A DNA stretch of 14,433 bases from SbD1 sp049300095 (GCA_049300095.1 JBAQYM010000206.1:1-14433), one strand, 5' to 3'. Positions 7,192 through 13,888 are shown, counted from the stretch's first letter. Program-made: numbers and translations. Notes: generated from the sequence alone by a model not told the origin.

Positions 7192-7268
7192 CCTCCGTCC
7201 TCCGTCATCCGATATCCGTTCTCCGTCACCTAACATCCGTCACCCGTCATCCGTTACACCATCCTCCA
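7085..7268. repeat. heptamer repeat array with inverted arms (overlaps the NlpC/P60 5' end)
   Basis: Degenerate 7-base units are repeated in one orientation (about 7085-7156, ATGTCGG-like) and in the opposite orientation (about 7185-7268, CTCCGTC/ATCCGTC-like). The arms are complementary and could fold into a large imperfect hairpin. The array covers the end of the gpL-like gene and the first 33 codons of the NlpC/P60 gene. On the minus strand the unit CGGAGGA contains a Shine-Dalgarno sequence. Confidence 0.8.
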
Positions 7269-7865
7269 TCCCTTGAGGTTGAGGCCCGGGTAGCCCCCGA
7301 AGCGGGCGGTGTTGCCGATCTGTTCACACCTCTTGAATGTCCGGTCGCATTCGGTTTCGGCGCCGGCGTAGGCGCACTCGAAGCCCCTGAACTCCCAGTT
7401 GCAGTGGAGGGCGATGTGGCGGTGCTGCGGAAACCTTTTGCGAAGCGGGCTGGCCGATCCCAGTGAGAAGGTTATCCACTCCGCGTCCGCCTCGGTTGAA
7501 AGGACCGAGAAGACCATTTCCAGTTCCGAGTAGTTTTCGGAGAGGTGCGCGGCGCTCACCACCCTCACGGTCACCTCCGCGCCGACCGCCCCACCCAGGT
7601 CCTCGAGATAGCTGTGTATGAGCTGCGTCACGTTGCAGACCCTCAGCGACACGGTTGGGATCTCGCCCTTGCTCGCCTGCCGCGTGGGCTCCAGGTAGAA
7701 GGGGAAGGCGATATAGACCTGGCCGGCAAATGTTACGTCCTTGGAATTCGAGCAAAAGTGAAACTTCGTGCCCGAGGCGAGGCTTATCTCCAGGAGCACC
7801 AGCCAGGGATCGGGCGTATAGAGCTTGTTCTTCTCGCGGACGAGTACGGTTGGAAGCGTTTTCAT
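7254..7865 (-). CDS. lambda gpL-like minor tail / hub protein with four-Cys cluster (203 aa)
   Basis: This is a tail-tip hub protein. The N-terminal two thirds are beta-rich (WLVLLEISLASGTKFHFCSN, then an AGQVYIAFPF segment). The C-terminal region has Cys155, Cys164, Cys173 and Cys180 in the order HCNWEFRGFECAYAG, then ECDRTFKRC, then ARFGGYPGL. This is the pattern of lambda gpL, where four cysteines hold an iron-sulfur cluster, and it also matches DUF2163-type proteins. Cys38 and Cys77 are extra and more variable. The length is close to lambda gpL (232). It starts 25 bases after the esterase-like gene, with only a weak GGAA as ribosome site. Its stop codon and last codons lie at the edge of a heptamer repeat, so the C-terminus (LKGWRMV) may be slightly altered. 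Confidence 0.85.
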   Translation of the reverse strand: MKTLPTVLVREKNKLYTPDPWLVLLEISLASGTKFHFCSNSKDVTFAGQVYIAFPFYLEPTRQASKGEIPTVSLRVCNVTQLIHSYLEDLGGAVGAEVTVRVVSAAHLSENYSELEMVFSVLSTEADAEWITFSLGSASPLRKRFPQHRHIALHCNWEFRGFECAYAGAETECDRTFKRCEQIGNTARFGGYPGLNLKGWRMV

Positions 7866-7890
7866 TGGCTAAGTTCCGCTGATTTCTCGA

Positions 7891-9096
7891 TCAAATCACG
7901 ACCGGCCGAAACGCGATCCTGTTGAGATACGGGGCCTCAGCCTGGATAGCGCCCGCTATCGCCGCATGGCCCACCGCATTCGGGTGTACATGATCTCCGG
8001 GATCGTAGGCGGCGGCGAGATCATACGCGCCGCTAAGCAAAGGCGTCCAAGTATCGATCACCGTATCTACGCCGCTGTAATTGGCAATTATCCAATCCTT
8101 CAAAGCTCTAAGGTCCGTCGTGCCCCTCGGAGTGGGCAGCAGGTGGACCGGAACTATTCCGGCAGCCTTGAGTTGGGACACGATGGATGCATAATTGGCC
8201 TGCCACGTCCCGGAAGGAACGCCGTAGAGCACGTCGTTTCCCGCGATCATGAGGAAGAGGTACTTTGGACTCAGCGCCACCAGCTCGGGCATGTAATCGA
8301 GTATTTGCTGCGTTGTGCTGGACGCCCTGGCGACGACGCTGGACCGCAGGCGCGGATTGGTAAGCACCAGGTCCACATACCTTTGCCCGCCGTCCATGCC
8401 GTAGAAACCGCTTGTTATCGAATCTCCAACAGCGATGATTTGGGGCTTGAGCTTGTGCGCGCTGTAAACGTCCCAGTGCGTCACTATCTGCGACCCGCCA
8501 ATCGCCCAGATTGCGTACTGCCCGACATTTTCGGGCCTGTTGTTTGTCGGGTTCCACTGGAAGATGAGCGGCGCGTCCCACTGGCACGAGACTGAACTTT
8601 GCGTGGTGATGTTTTCCAAGGTCGCCGAATAGGCAAACCGGTCCCGCTCAAACGTTAACCGGAGATGGTCTCCGGGGCTGAATCCGCAACCGCCCGCCGA
8701 TCCGGCCTTCTCCACCCAACCTTGAGTCGGCGTGCCGTCAAGGGTGAAAATGGCTATTCTGCCGTTGGCCGCCGAGGACAGCCCGGCAGACGCCATCATA
8801 CCGGCATGGTCGAACGGATTGGTTGACTGTGCCCCGAATCCCACCCCCCAGGTCTCGGCGCCCTTGTCCTGCGGGTAGATGTCAGCCGTAACCAGCCACT
8901 TCTCCACGCCGCTCGTATGGGGGTTGTACCGGATGTAATCGGTGAGCGCCCCCGCGCCCTGGGCCAGGAGCATCCCGTCAAAGGCGCCGCCCGACTGCAT
9001 GCTGAAGCGGTTCGTCCCGCCAACCGTATAATTGGCCCCGAGGCTTGCCCTCCCGAAATCATCGGACATGAGGGTCCCGAGTTCGTCGTTTGCCAT
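7891..9096 (-). CDS. LamG-like plus SGNH/GDSL hydrolase, probable tail-associated esterase (401 aa)
   Basis: This two-domain protein is predicted to hydrolyse ester bonds, probably removing O-acetyl groups from a host surface polysaccharide. Residues about 10-212 form a beta-rich, concanavalin-like (LamG/DUF1080-type) domain likely to bind sugar. Residues about 218-395 are an SGNH hydrolase. They hold block I AVGDSITSG with nucleophile Ser226, block III IAGND with Asn287, and block V DPGDHVHPN with Asp368 and His371; block II (around 258-262) is less clear. There is no signal peptide, as expected for a virion protein. The ATG follows AGGAAGG at nine bases. It lies between a tail fibre-like gene (15-base gap) and the gpL-like gene (25-base gap), an unusual position for an extra tail gene. 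A virion role is inferred from context; the hydrolase family is clear. Confidence 0.9.
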   Translation of the reverse strand: MANDELGTLMSDDFGRASLGANYTVGGTNRFSMQSGGAFDGMLLAQGAGALTDYIRYNPHTSGVEKWLVTADIYPQDKGAETWGVGFGAQSTNPFDHAGMMASAGLSSAANGRIAIFTLDGTPTQGWVEKAGSAGGCGFSPGDHLRLTFERDRFAYSATLENITTQSSVSCQWDAPLIFQWNPTNNRPENVGQYAIWAIGGSQIVTHWDVYSAHKLKPQIIAVGDSITSGFYGMDGGQRYVDLVLTNPRLRSSVVARASSTTQQILDYMPELVALSPKYLFLMIAGNDVLYGVPSGTWQANYASIVSQLKAAGIVPVHLLPTPRGTTDLRALKDWIIANYSGVDTVIDTWTPLLSGAYDLAAAYDPGDHVHPNAVGHAAIAGAIQAEAPYLNRIAFRPVVI

Positions 9097-9111
9097 ATCT
9101 AAAACCCTTCC

Positions 9112-9915
9112 TTACGGCTTGCGGAAGCCGAGCCGGACTTCCCCGCCTTTGGTCCCGGTCCCGGAAACCGTTACATCGATCCAGATTTCATCGCCCGCGT
9201 GCACGTCGTCATTGGCGGCGTCGATGACGGGAGGAGTCGCGGCTGTCGAGGAATCGCGCTCGGATACGTCAATCGTGATCGGAGTGGAGGTCATGTAGGC
9301 GAGAGCGTCGTTGGAGATCTTTTTGCGTTGGACCCTGAACGTGGGAAGGCCCGACGAGCTTGCCGTATAGACGTGAGCGCCGACCGAGACGAGATTTGCC
9401 CCATCAAGTTCAGCGGGCACGGTAAATACCGCTTGACCATTGCCAGCCCCGAGGGGCGCATCGAATGGGACCACCGGGATGACCGCCGTCTTCGTCAAAG
9501 GGATACGCAAATCGATCTGGTCCGAAAGCGTCCCGGTGATGCTCCCCCAGGCGCCGCCCCCGCCCCCGCCCGTGCCGAGCGGCCCGATGACAACCCCGCT
9601 TATCTGCGCGAAAATACCCTCCGTTGTGGTCCAGACGTCACCGTTGACGGGGTTGGTGGGTACCGAACCGTGTGGGAGCCGGAATCCGGCGGGCCCGGCC
9701 GACGGGGTCATCATCGTTTGTTTGCCGGCGAAGGTATTGGCGCCAAGACCGGCGCCCGTCCCGGCCACTTCCAGCTCGACCCAGGCGTCGGAGTGATATG
9801 CGTAGAAAGTCGCCGGCGCCGAAATGCCGAAGACAAGGCCGCGGTCCCCCTCGACCAGTCCGGTTATGGCGTCCAGTTGCGCTTTGTTGGGTCTCCAGTA
9901 GAAATTGTAGTCCAT
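9112..9915 (-). CDS. tail fibre-like appendage protein (267 aa)
   Basis: This is a probable tail fibre or fibre-anchor protein. An N-terminal part (1 to about 50) is followed by NTFAGKQTMMTPSAGPAGFR, PHGSVPTNPVNGDVWTTTEG and AQISGVV, a fibre/stalk signature seen in many prophage fibres. Gly-rich residues 115-121 form a flexible hinge, followed by WGSITGTLSDQ, another common fibre motif. The C-terminal 110 residues are a beta-rich head with little Cys, perhaps the anchor for the adjacent esterase. GGAG lies seven bases before the ATG, and the start is three bases after the previous stop, so the genes are translationally linked. It is shorter than typical long fibres, so it may act as an adaptor. 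Confidence 0.75.
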   Translation of the reverse strand: MDYNFYWRPNKAQLDAITGLVEGDRGLVFGISAPATFYAYHSDAWVELEVAGTGAGLGANTFAGKQTMMTPSAGPAGFRLPHGSVPTNPVNGDVWTTTEGIFAQISGVVIGPLGTGGGGGGAWGSITGTLSDQIDLRIPLTKTAVIPVVPFDAPLGAGNGQAVFTVPAELDGANLVSVGAHVYTASSSGLPTFRVQRKKISNDALAYMTSTPITIDVSERDSSTAATPPVIDAANDDVHAGDEIWIDVTVSGTGTKGGEVRLGFRKP

Positions 9916-9918
9916 CGA

Positions 9919-10353
9919 TTATCTCCAATTGAACCCGTTCGAGTCTTTCCAGATAAATCCGCCCGAATCCGTCCAGGCATAGGCGAAGGCCGGCACGGCG
10001 GGACCCGCTTCCTCGATGGCCAGGTCCGCTTTCCAATTGAGCTTCGACCCGGCGGGCGTGAACTTTATCGCCTCCTTGAACCGGACGGTTTTCACCTGGC
10101 CGTCCGCCGGGCAGGTCCACGAAAAGGCGTCGGCCCCAACCCTCACGTTGTTCTCGAAGGCCTGCAGCGCCGCCTTGTCGGCGGCCGAAAGATATGCGTA
10201 ACGGAACTTCCACTGCGTCGGGATCCACGTGGTCCTGGGCCGGGTCTTCGTGTAGCCCCCCTCGGACCTCGCCCGGATGGTCGGGTCGAACGCCTTCTGT
10301 TCTTCCCAGGAATCGACGTCCGGCTCATCGGTCAGTGTCGGAAATTCGAGCAT
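9919..10353 (-). CDS. lambda gpM / DUF2460-like minor tail protein (144 aa)
   Basis: This is a minor tail protein expected to cap the tube end and start the tip, like lambda gpM or orfg12 of gene transfer agents. The core (residues about 26-115) has the gpM pattern: a GGYTKTRPR strand, a WKFRYAYLSAADKAALQAFE helix, AFSWTCP, then a VRFKEAIKF to LNWKADLAIEE beta pair. This resembles gpM from its GDGYEQR through FLWTPP to EFSAEFEQV. A C-terminal extension (126-143) repeats a WTDSGGFIW / WKDSNGFNW motif not found in lambda gpM. The ATG at 10353 is chosen because AGGTGA lies five bases upstream; a GTG three codons earlier (10362) would overlap that site. It follows the tape measure gene across a heptamer-repeat spacer. 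Confidence 0.75.
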   Translation of the reverse strand: MLEFPTLTDEPDVDSWEEQKAFDPTIRARSEGGYTKTRPRTTWIPTQWKFRYAYLSAADKAALQAFENNVRVGADAFSWTCPADGQVKTVRFKEAIKFTPAGSKLNWKADLAIEEAGPAVPAFAYAWTDSGGFIWKDSNGFNWR

Positions 10354-10366
10354 GTCGTTCACCTGT

Positions 10367-10478
10367 TAACGGAGGACGGAGGACGGAGGACAGATGACAG
10401 AAGACAGAGGACGGAGAACAGGATAGAGGAGAGGAGAGAGCTGGATTTCCGTCTTCCGTCTTCCGTCCTCCGTCATCA
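10367..10478. repeat. heptamer repeat array with inverted arms between tape measure and gpM-like genes
   Basis: The plus strand has about six near-tandem 7-base units of the CGGAGGA/CAGAGGA type at 10369-10414. The opposite-orientation arm is at 10447-10478 (CGTCTTC, CGTCCTC, CGTCATC). The arms pair imperfectly around a purine-rich loop. The array touches the stop codon of the tape measure gene, so it inserted at or right after the gene end. It would form a hairpin in the tail mRNA. Confidence 0.8.
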
Positions 10479-11372
10479 GCTCCGCCTCTGGTTTTTGATC
10501 ATTTTGCCGAGCACCCCGTACTCGTCGATGTCCTTGGCAACGATGCCGATCACCAGCTTGTCGATATTCCGGGCGACGGGGCCTTGCTCGAGCTTTAGGG
10601 GCGCGCTCGACTGGTTGTCGATCCTCACTTCCACCTTAAGCGCCTGGGGGCCGCCTCCCGTGGACCACTTGCCCTTGGGGATAACCGCCTCCCCGCGCTG
10701 GAGGATCGCCGGGAACTCGTCAGGGGCCAGGCCGGAGTGGAGGCGGGGGGCCCCGGCGAATGCAAGCGGAGAAAGCATCCGGTAAGCCTCGGCCTCGCCC
10801 GCCACCCCGCCCGAGTGGAATATTCCGGAAAGAAAGCCGAAGGGACTTGACCCCCCTCCGCCCGAAATCGAGCCGAAGAGGCCCCCCAGCATCTGTTCGA
10901 ACCCGGACGCGGCCATTTTGGACAGGACCTTTGAAAGCGAATCGGCGAGGAAGTTGCAGAAGGCCCCCCACAGGTCTTTTGCCGAGGTGAGTTCCCCCTT
11001 GAGGATGGAACCGAAAAGGTTTTTCAGCCCCGAACCGGTGGACGAAATGAATTTTTCACCGCTCGAACGCATTTCATCGAAAGCCGCCCCGGCCTCGGCC
11101 ATCTCGCGAGTGTTCCGGTCGATCGAAGCCGAAAACCCTGAATCCGCGGCCTCCGAACGAAGGGTCTGGAGGCTCTTTTGGGCTTCCCTGCCGATGAGTT
11201 CCTGGCGCTCGCGCGTTTTTTCCAGGGCAAGCTGCCGCTCGCGCTCCGCCGATACGATCTCGTTTTGGACCCGGAGCTGGTCTTCCATCGCCTTGACCGC
11301 CCTCTCGAATTCCCGGTCCGAAGACCTTTGCCCCGAGTTCAGCAAATTGATCCGCCGCCTGTTTTCCGCCAT
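10476..11372 (-). CDS. short tail tape measure-like protein (298 aa)
   Basis: This is a tail length-measuring or chaperoned core protein of the tail tube. Residues about 18-72 are a charged coiled coil. About 115-185 are an Ala/Gly-rich, partly hydrophobic helical region (LKNLFGSILKGEL, FGFLSGIFHSGG). Residues 186-234 carry the C-terminal tape measure signature: HSGGVAG, LHSGL and PAILQRGEAVIPKG. A beta-rich tail with VEVRIDNQSS follows. Most tape measures are over 600 residues, so this one is short. It could specify a short tail, or it could be a remnant whose N-terminal part was lost; no tape measure-like fragment is visible upstream. The start is supported by GGAG seven bases before the ATG, and the order after the chaperone matches lambda. 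Confidence 0.8.
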   Translation of the reverse strand: MAENRRRINLLNSGQRSSDREFERAVKAMEDQLRVQNEIVSAERERQLALEKTRERQELIGREAQKSLQTLRSEAADSGFSASIDRNTREMAEAGAAFDEMRSSGEKFISSTGSGLKNLFGSILKGELTSAKDLWGAFCNFLADSLSKVLSKMAASGFEQMLGGLFGSISGGGGSSPFGFLSGIFHSGGVAGEAEAYRMLSPLAFAGAPRLHSGLAPDEFPAILQRGEAVIPKGKWSTGGGPQALKVEVRIDNQSSAPLKLEQGPVARNIDKLVIGIVAKDIDEYGVLGKMIKNQRRS

Positions 11373-11409
11373 TCCCGTTCTCCGGTTGTTTTCTTATTTC
11401 TTAGTAATG

Positions 11410-11561
11410 GTTCACCGCGGAGGCGCAGAGGACGCTGAGAAAGCACATCCAAAGGGCGTCAAAAATCCATAGGCCGCGGGCCGCCATGGTTCATTCGATC
11501 AAAGCCCGTATCCGGTTCCACTTCGCGCCCACTCGGCGTCCTCCGCGTCTCCGCGGTGAAC
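11410..11561. repeat. inverted pair of TTCACCGCGGAG repeats before the tape measure gene
   Basis: The copy at 11410-11439 (GTTCACCGCGGAGG...) is complementary to the copy at 11532-11561 at 27 of 30 positions, with 92 bases between. The pair occupies most of the 225-base gap between the chaperone extension and the tape measure gene. No gene was seen in this gap. Confidence 0.85.
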
Positions 11562-11597
11562 GGTTACTTTTTGCGCCAGGTGTATCCCGCCGGTGTT

Positions 11598-11903
11598 TCA
11601 GGTAGTGATACAATTTGCCGCCGCCCTGATTCTTTGCTTCAACAATCCCAGGTCGAACCAGAACTGGAGGCCGAACGAGTCGTTTTCAAACCGGAAACCC
11701 GCCTCCTGGAGCAGGTGGACTTCGAGTAGCGAGGCCACATACGGACTCGGCCGCTTTCTTCGCGCCGGGTCCCTTTCGCAGGTCCGGCAAAGCTTGCGGA
11801 TCGTCTTCCCGTCGCACCCCTCGGCCGTCTCCGGATTGCATGCCGCCGAGAGCAGGAGTCCGATCTCCCGCTCGAGGTCGATGCTCTCCGGGGCTATTCC
11901 TCC
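11598..11903 (-). CDS. -1 frameshift extension of the tail assembly chaperone (101 codons)
   Basis: This open frame continues the chaperone gene in the -1 frame after the slippery site, up to a TGA at 11600-11598. It reads GGIAPESIDLEREIGLLLSA through RKLCRTCERDPARRKRPSPY to VASLLEVHLLQEAGFRFEND and FWFDLGLLKQRIRAAANC, with amphipathic helices and no low-complexity shadow look. No ATG, GTG or TTG start with a ribosome site precedes it; the GGAGG beside it is followed only by ATA. The fusion would be 128 plus 101, or 229 residues, comparable to the lambda gpG to gpGT relationship. Cys residues include a CRTC pair that may bind metal. Its place between tube and tape measure genes fits the T domain that binds the tube protein. 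Expression depends on frameshifting, which is inferred. Confidence 0.7.
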   Translation of the reverse strand, partial: GGIAPESIDLEREIGLLLSAACNPETAEGCDGKTIRKLCRTCERDPARRKRPSPYVASLLEVHLLQEAGFRFENDSFGLQFWFDLGLLKQRIRAAANCITT

Positions 11904-12286
11904 AAAGGGCTTTCCGGCTCGGCCTCCCGCGCCGCTCCCGTGGCCTCGAACACGCTTGCCGCAACGCTTGCCACGATGTCCCCCGCATGGCGCACCAGGA
12001 GGTCCTTCCAGTCCTGCCGATAATCCGGGTCGTTCGGGTCCGAGGAGAACGCTTTGCCGTCTATCCCGAGCGTCCCCCTGGTAAAGCCGGTTATGATGCG
12101 CGAGCCGAATTTGAGCCGGTTCTCGAAAATCCGGCTTTTGAGCTTCTGCCCGCGCCGCTCGAAGACCCCGTTGTGGTAGGCCGCCCTTTCTTCGTTGGTG
12201 GGCATGCGGTACCGGATTTCGTGCACCTCGCCCGTAATTCCGTCCTGGATATCGAGTATGTTTCTCTCCGCCGCAAAGTCGCGCAT
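11894..12286 (-). CDS. tail assembly chaperone, gpG-like (130 aa)
   Basis: This is a small tail assembly chaperone expected to coat the tape measure and guide tube polymerisation. It has a mixed alpha/beta N-terminus (ILDIQDGITGEVHEIRYRMP), a basic middle (QKLKSRIFENRLKFGSRIIT), then FTRGTLGIDGKAFSSD and an acidic, helical C-terminus ending in a Glu-rich tail. Its size and its place between tube and tape measure genes match lambda gpG. The ATG has a strong AAGGAG six bases upstream, 17 bases after the tube protein stop. It ends in TAG at 11896-11894, and the CCCTTTG slippery heptamer lies just before this stop. The family assignment rests mainly on gene order and the frameshift signal, as sequence similarity to gpG is weak. 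Confidence 0.75.
   Translation of the reverse strand: MRDFAAERNILDIQDGITGEVHEIRYRMPTNEERAAYHNGVFERRGQKLKSRIFENRLKFGSRIITGFTRGTLGIDGKAFSSDPNDPDYRQDWKDLLVRHAGDIVASVAASVFEATGAAREAEPESPLEE
11903..11909 (-). promoter_or_regulatory. CCCTTTG -1 ribosomal frameshift site
   Basis: In the chaperone frame the codons read AGC CCT TTG, so C-CCT-TTG is a perfect X-XXY-YYZ slippery heptamer. Slipping back one base leads into the 101-codon downstream frame. A GGAGG sequence (11923-11927) lies 13 bases upstream, the region where a Shine-Dalgarno stimulates -1 frameshifting in bacteria. A 9-pair stem with one G-U (GAGCGGGAG with CTCCTGCTC) occurs about 29 bases downstream, farther than usual for a stimulator. 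Confidence 0.7.
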
Positions 12287-12303
12287 ATCTTCTCCTTGGG
12301 TCC

Positions 12304-13233
12304 TTACGAAAACCTCACCGCCAGCTCATCATCGCCCGCGCTCATCGAGAGCGCGAACGGCACCTGGTATACGGCCCTGCCGTCCCTGTCCGCCGGGCCG
12401 ATGTCGCGGTACTGGAGGGCGGGGGCCTCGATCGAGAACCTGTTTCCGTCGGCGCTCCCGACCTGAAGAATGAGGGCGAGCGGCGAGGCGCTTTCCCAGT
12501 TGCTCCAGAAGGGGTGCGAGGATTCGGCGACCGCCTCGGGATCGAAGCTCCCCTGCGGCCTTCGGCCCGTGATCTCGAACCCGGCGACCCCGCCGGCCGC
12601 GATGAGGCTCTTTCGCTCCACGACCGTATTGTTGATGTCCACCTCGCATTTTTCCGCGACGGGGCCGAAGCCCCCGATGGTAAACCCGGCCCCGGCCGCA
12701 ACCGGCGAGAGCGCCTCGTTGAATTGAAGGGCGCCCGGAGAGGCGGCCGCGGGCGAGAGGTAGAGTCCCTTGAACTTCCATTCGGCCAGGGCGGGCTTGC
12801 CCGCCTCGGCGCCGATCCTGAACGTGCCCCGGCACCCGGTCACCTTGTGGAACAGGCCGTCGCGATAGACGTAGAGGGTGCAGGACTCGAAGCCGGTCGA
12901 GACCGGGGCATAGACGATGTCGACACCCGCGTTTATCGTCTGCCCCATCCCGCAGGCCCGAAACAGGACCCCCTCCCATCCCCGGCTCGGAAGCGCTCCG
13001 CGCGTTCCCGTCCCTTTCATCTCGGTCTTGAACGCGACCTCGACGCTCTTTGTCCCCCTGACGAACCGGAGCGGCGAAAGCGTGCCGCGCATGATATTGC
13101 GCTCGACCGTTTCACCCGCCGGCTTGATCTCCAGGTCCCGGACCGCGATGGCGTTTGCCGAAGGCGTCGGAACGGGATCGGTCCCGTATGCGGCCTCGAT
13201 TTTTGCGAGCACTACCGTGTTTCTTGTGAGCAT
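12304..13233 (-). CDS. phage tail tube protein (309 aa)
   Basis: This is the major tail tube subunit, expected to polymerise into the hollow tail. The N-terminus MLTRNTVVLAKIEAAYGTDP, then VPTPSANAIAVRDLEIKP, is typical of the Phage_tube_2-type family. The rest is beta-rich (FKTEMKGTGTRG, CTLYVYRDGLFHKVTGCRGT, VEVAF, EFKITGR-like strands). The family's usual length is 250-320 residues, so it looks complete. The start at 13233 is preferred because GAGGAAG lies just upstream. A longer in-frame ATG at 13341 would add 36 residues encoded by a dispersed repeat. It is preceded by a perfect inverted repeat and followed 17 bases later by the chaperone. Confidence 0.9.
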   Translation of the reverse strand: MLTRNTVVLAKIEAAYGTDPVPTPSANAIAVRDLEIKPAGETVERNIMRGTLSPLRFVRGTKSVEVAFKTEMKGTGTRGALPSRGWEGVLFRACGMGQTINAGVDIVYAPVSTGFESCTLYVYRDGLFHKVTGCRGTFRIGAEAGKPALAEWKFKGLYLSPAAASPGALQFNEALSPVAAGAGFTIGGFGPVAEKCEVDINNTVVERKSLIAAGGVAGFEITGRRPQGSFDPEAVAESSHPFWSNWESASPLALILQVGSADGNRFSIEAPALQYRDIGPADRDGRAVYQVPFALSMSAGDDELAVRFS

Positions 13234-13314
13234 TGTTCTTCCTCGTGATGGGTTTCGGATCGCCGCGCCAGGCAAGATGCGAGTGGCGCGAATGCGCTCC
13301 GGTTGAGGATGTGG

Positions 13315-13395
13315 GTTGGGTGAAGCGATAGCGAAACCCAACGGTTGCGGTCCGCATCCGGGAAAATGTTGGGTTTCGCTATCGCTTCACCCAAC
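13315..13395. repeat. perfect 28-bp inverted repeat between gp37-like and tube genes
   Basis: The arm GTTGGGTGAAGCGATAGC... at 13315-13342 is perfectly complementary to 13368-13395, with a 25-base loop. There is no T-run, so it is not a classic terminator. It would form a 28-pair hairpin in the mRNA, between the connector genes and the tube gene. It resembles common GTTGGGT-type dispersed repeats of proteobacterial genomes. A further partial copy (CACCCAACGAG) follows near 13406. Confidence 0.9.
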
Positions 13396-13432
13396 CTGCA
13401 ATTTCACCCAACGAGACTGTGCGCCATCCCCG

Positions 13433-13888
13433 CTAAAGCGCGAACCGGCATCGCGTGGTGAAAAGGATTTCATAGACGGCGAAGTCCCTGCCGCCGGCCA
13501 CCGCTTCCTCGGAAAGGGGCGCGAGCGGGTCCATATCCACGCCGCAGGATTGGTTGGACAGGGCCGCGCGCACGTCTTCGAGCACCTCGTAGATCCCCTT
13601 TTCGTCGCCCGCGCCGTGCCTCACCGCGGAATCGCCCCTGAGGTTTCGCACGACGACGATGACTCCGAACACCATTTCACGGTCCTGCCAGCCCGACATC
13701 TTCTGCGAGAATTTCCCCCGGCCGTAGATGACGTAGGCGGCGGGACAAAGGGGCGCGATTTCCTCGATCACCCCGATGTCCCGGCTCAGGAACTCGGATA
13801 TCGACCCGAGGGTCCGAATGTAAGGGAGCTCGCCCGCGAGCCGCCCGATGATCGCCTGTTCTATTTGGGATGCCGTCGGCATGGTCAA
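13433..13888 (-). CDS. Mu gp37-like (DUF1834) connector/tail protein (151 aa)
   Basis: This small phage structural protein is of the DUF1834 type, placed after gp36 in Mu-like phages and expected at the head-tail junction or tail terminator. Visible features are an N-terminal helix (IEQAIIGRLAGELPYIRTLG), a VYVIYGRGKF-like strand (AAYVIYGRGKFSQKMSG), EMVFGVIVVVRNLRG, a helix EVLEDVRAALSNQ, and a C-terminal strand YEILFTTRCRFAL. This matches tail terminator folds. The start overlaps the stop of the gp36-like gene by 4 bases (13885-13888), so they are translationally coupled. The end is at TAG 13435-13433. Confidence 0.85.
   Translation of the reverse strand: MTMPTASQIEQAIIGRLAGELPYIRTLGSISEFLSRDIGVIEEIAPLCPAAYVIYGRGKFSQKMSGWQDREMVFGVIVVVRNLRGDSAVRHGAGDEKGIYEVLEDVRAALSNQSCGVDMDPLAPLSEEAVAGGRDFAVYEILFTTRCRFAL

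Noticed and set aside
7085..7268. Possible CRISPR array
   Set aside because: The units are 7 bases with no unique spacers, and the arms are inverted; this is a short tandem repeat structure.
9199..10785. 528-residue plus-strand open frame
   Set aside because: It crosses the fibre, gpM-like and tape measure genes and a repeat spacer antisense, with no domain-like features.
11686..11988. 100-residue minus frame overlapping the chaperone end
   Set aside because: It is in the +1 frame, Arg/Pro-rich and shadow-like; the -1 frame, joined through the slippery site, gives the protein-like sequence.
13234..13341. N-terminal extension of the tube protein from the ATG at 13341
   Set aside because: The extra residues are encoded by a dispersed repeat and the GAGGAAG site supports the start at 13233.
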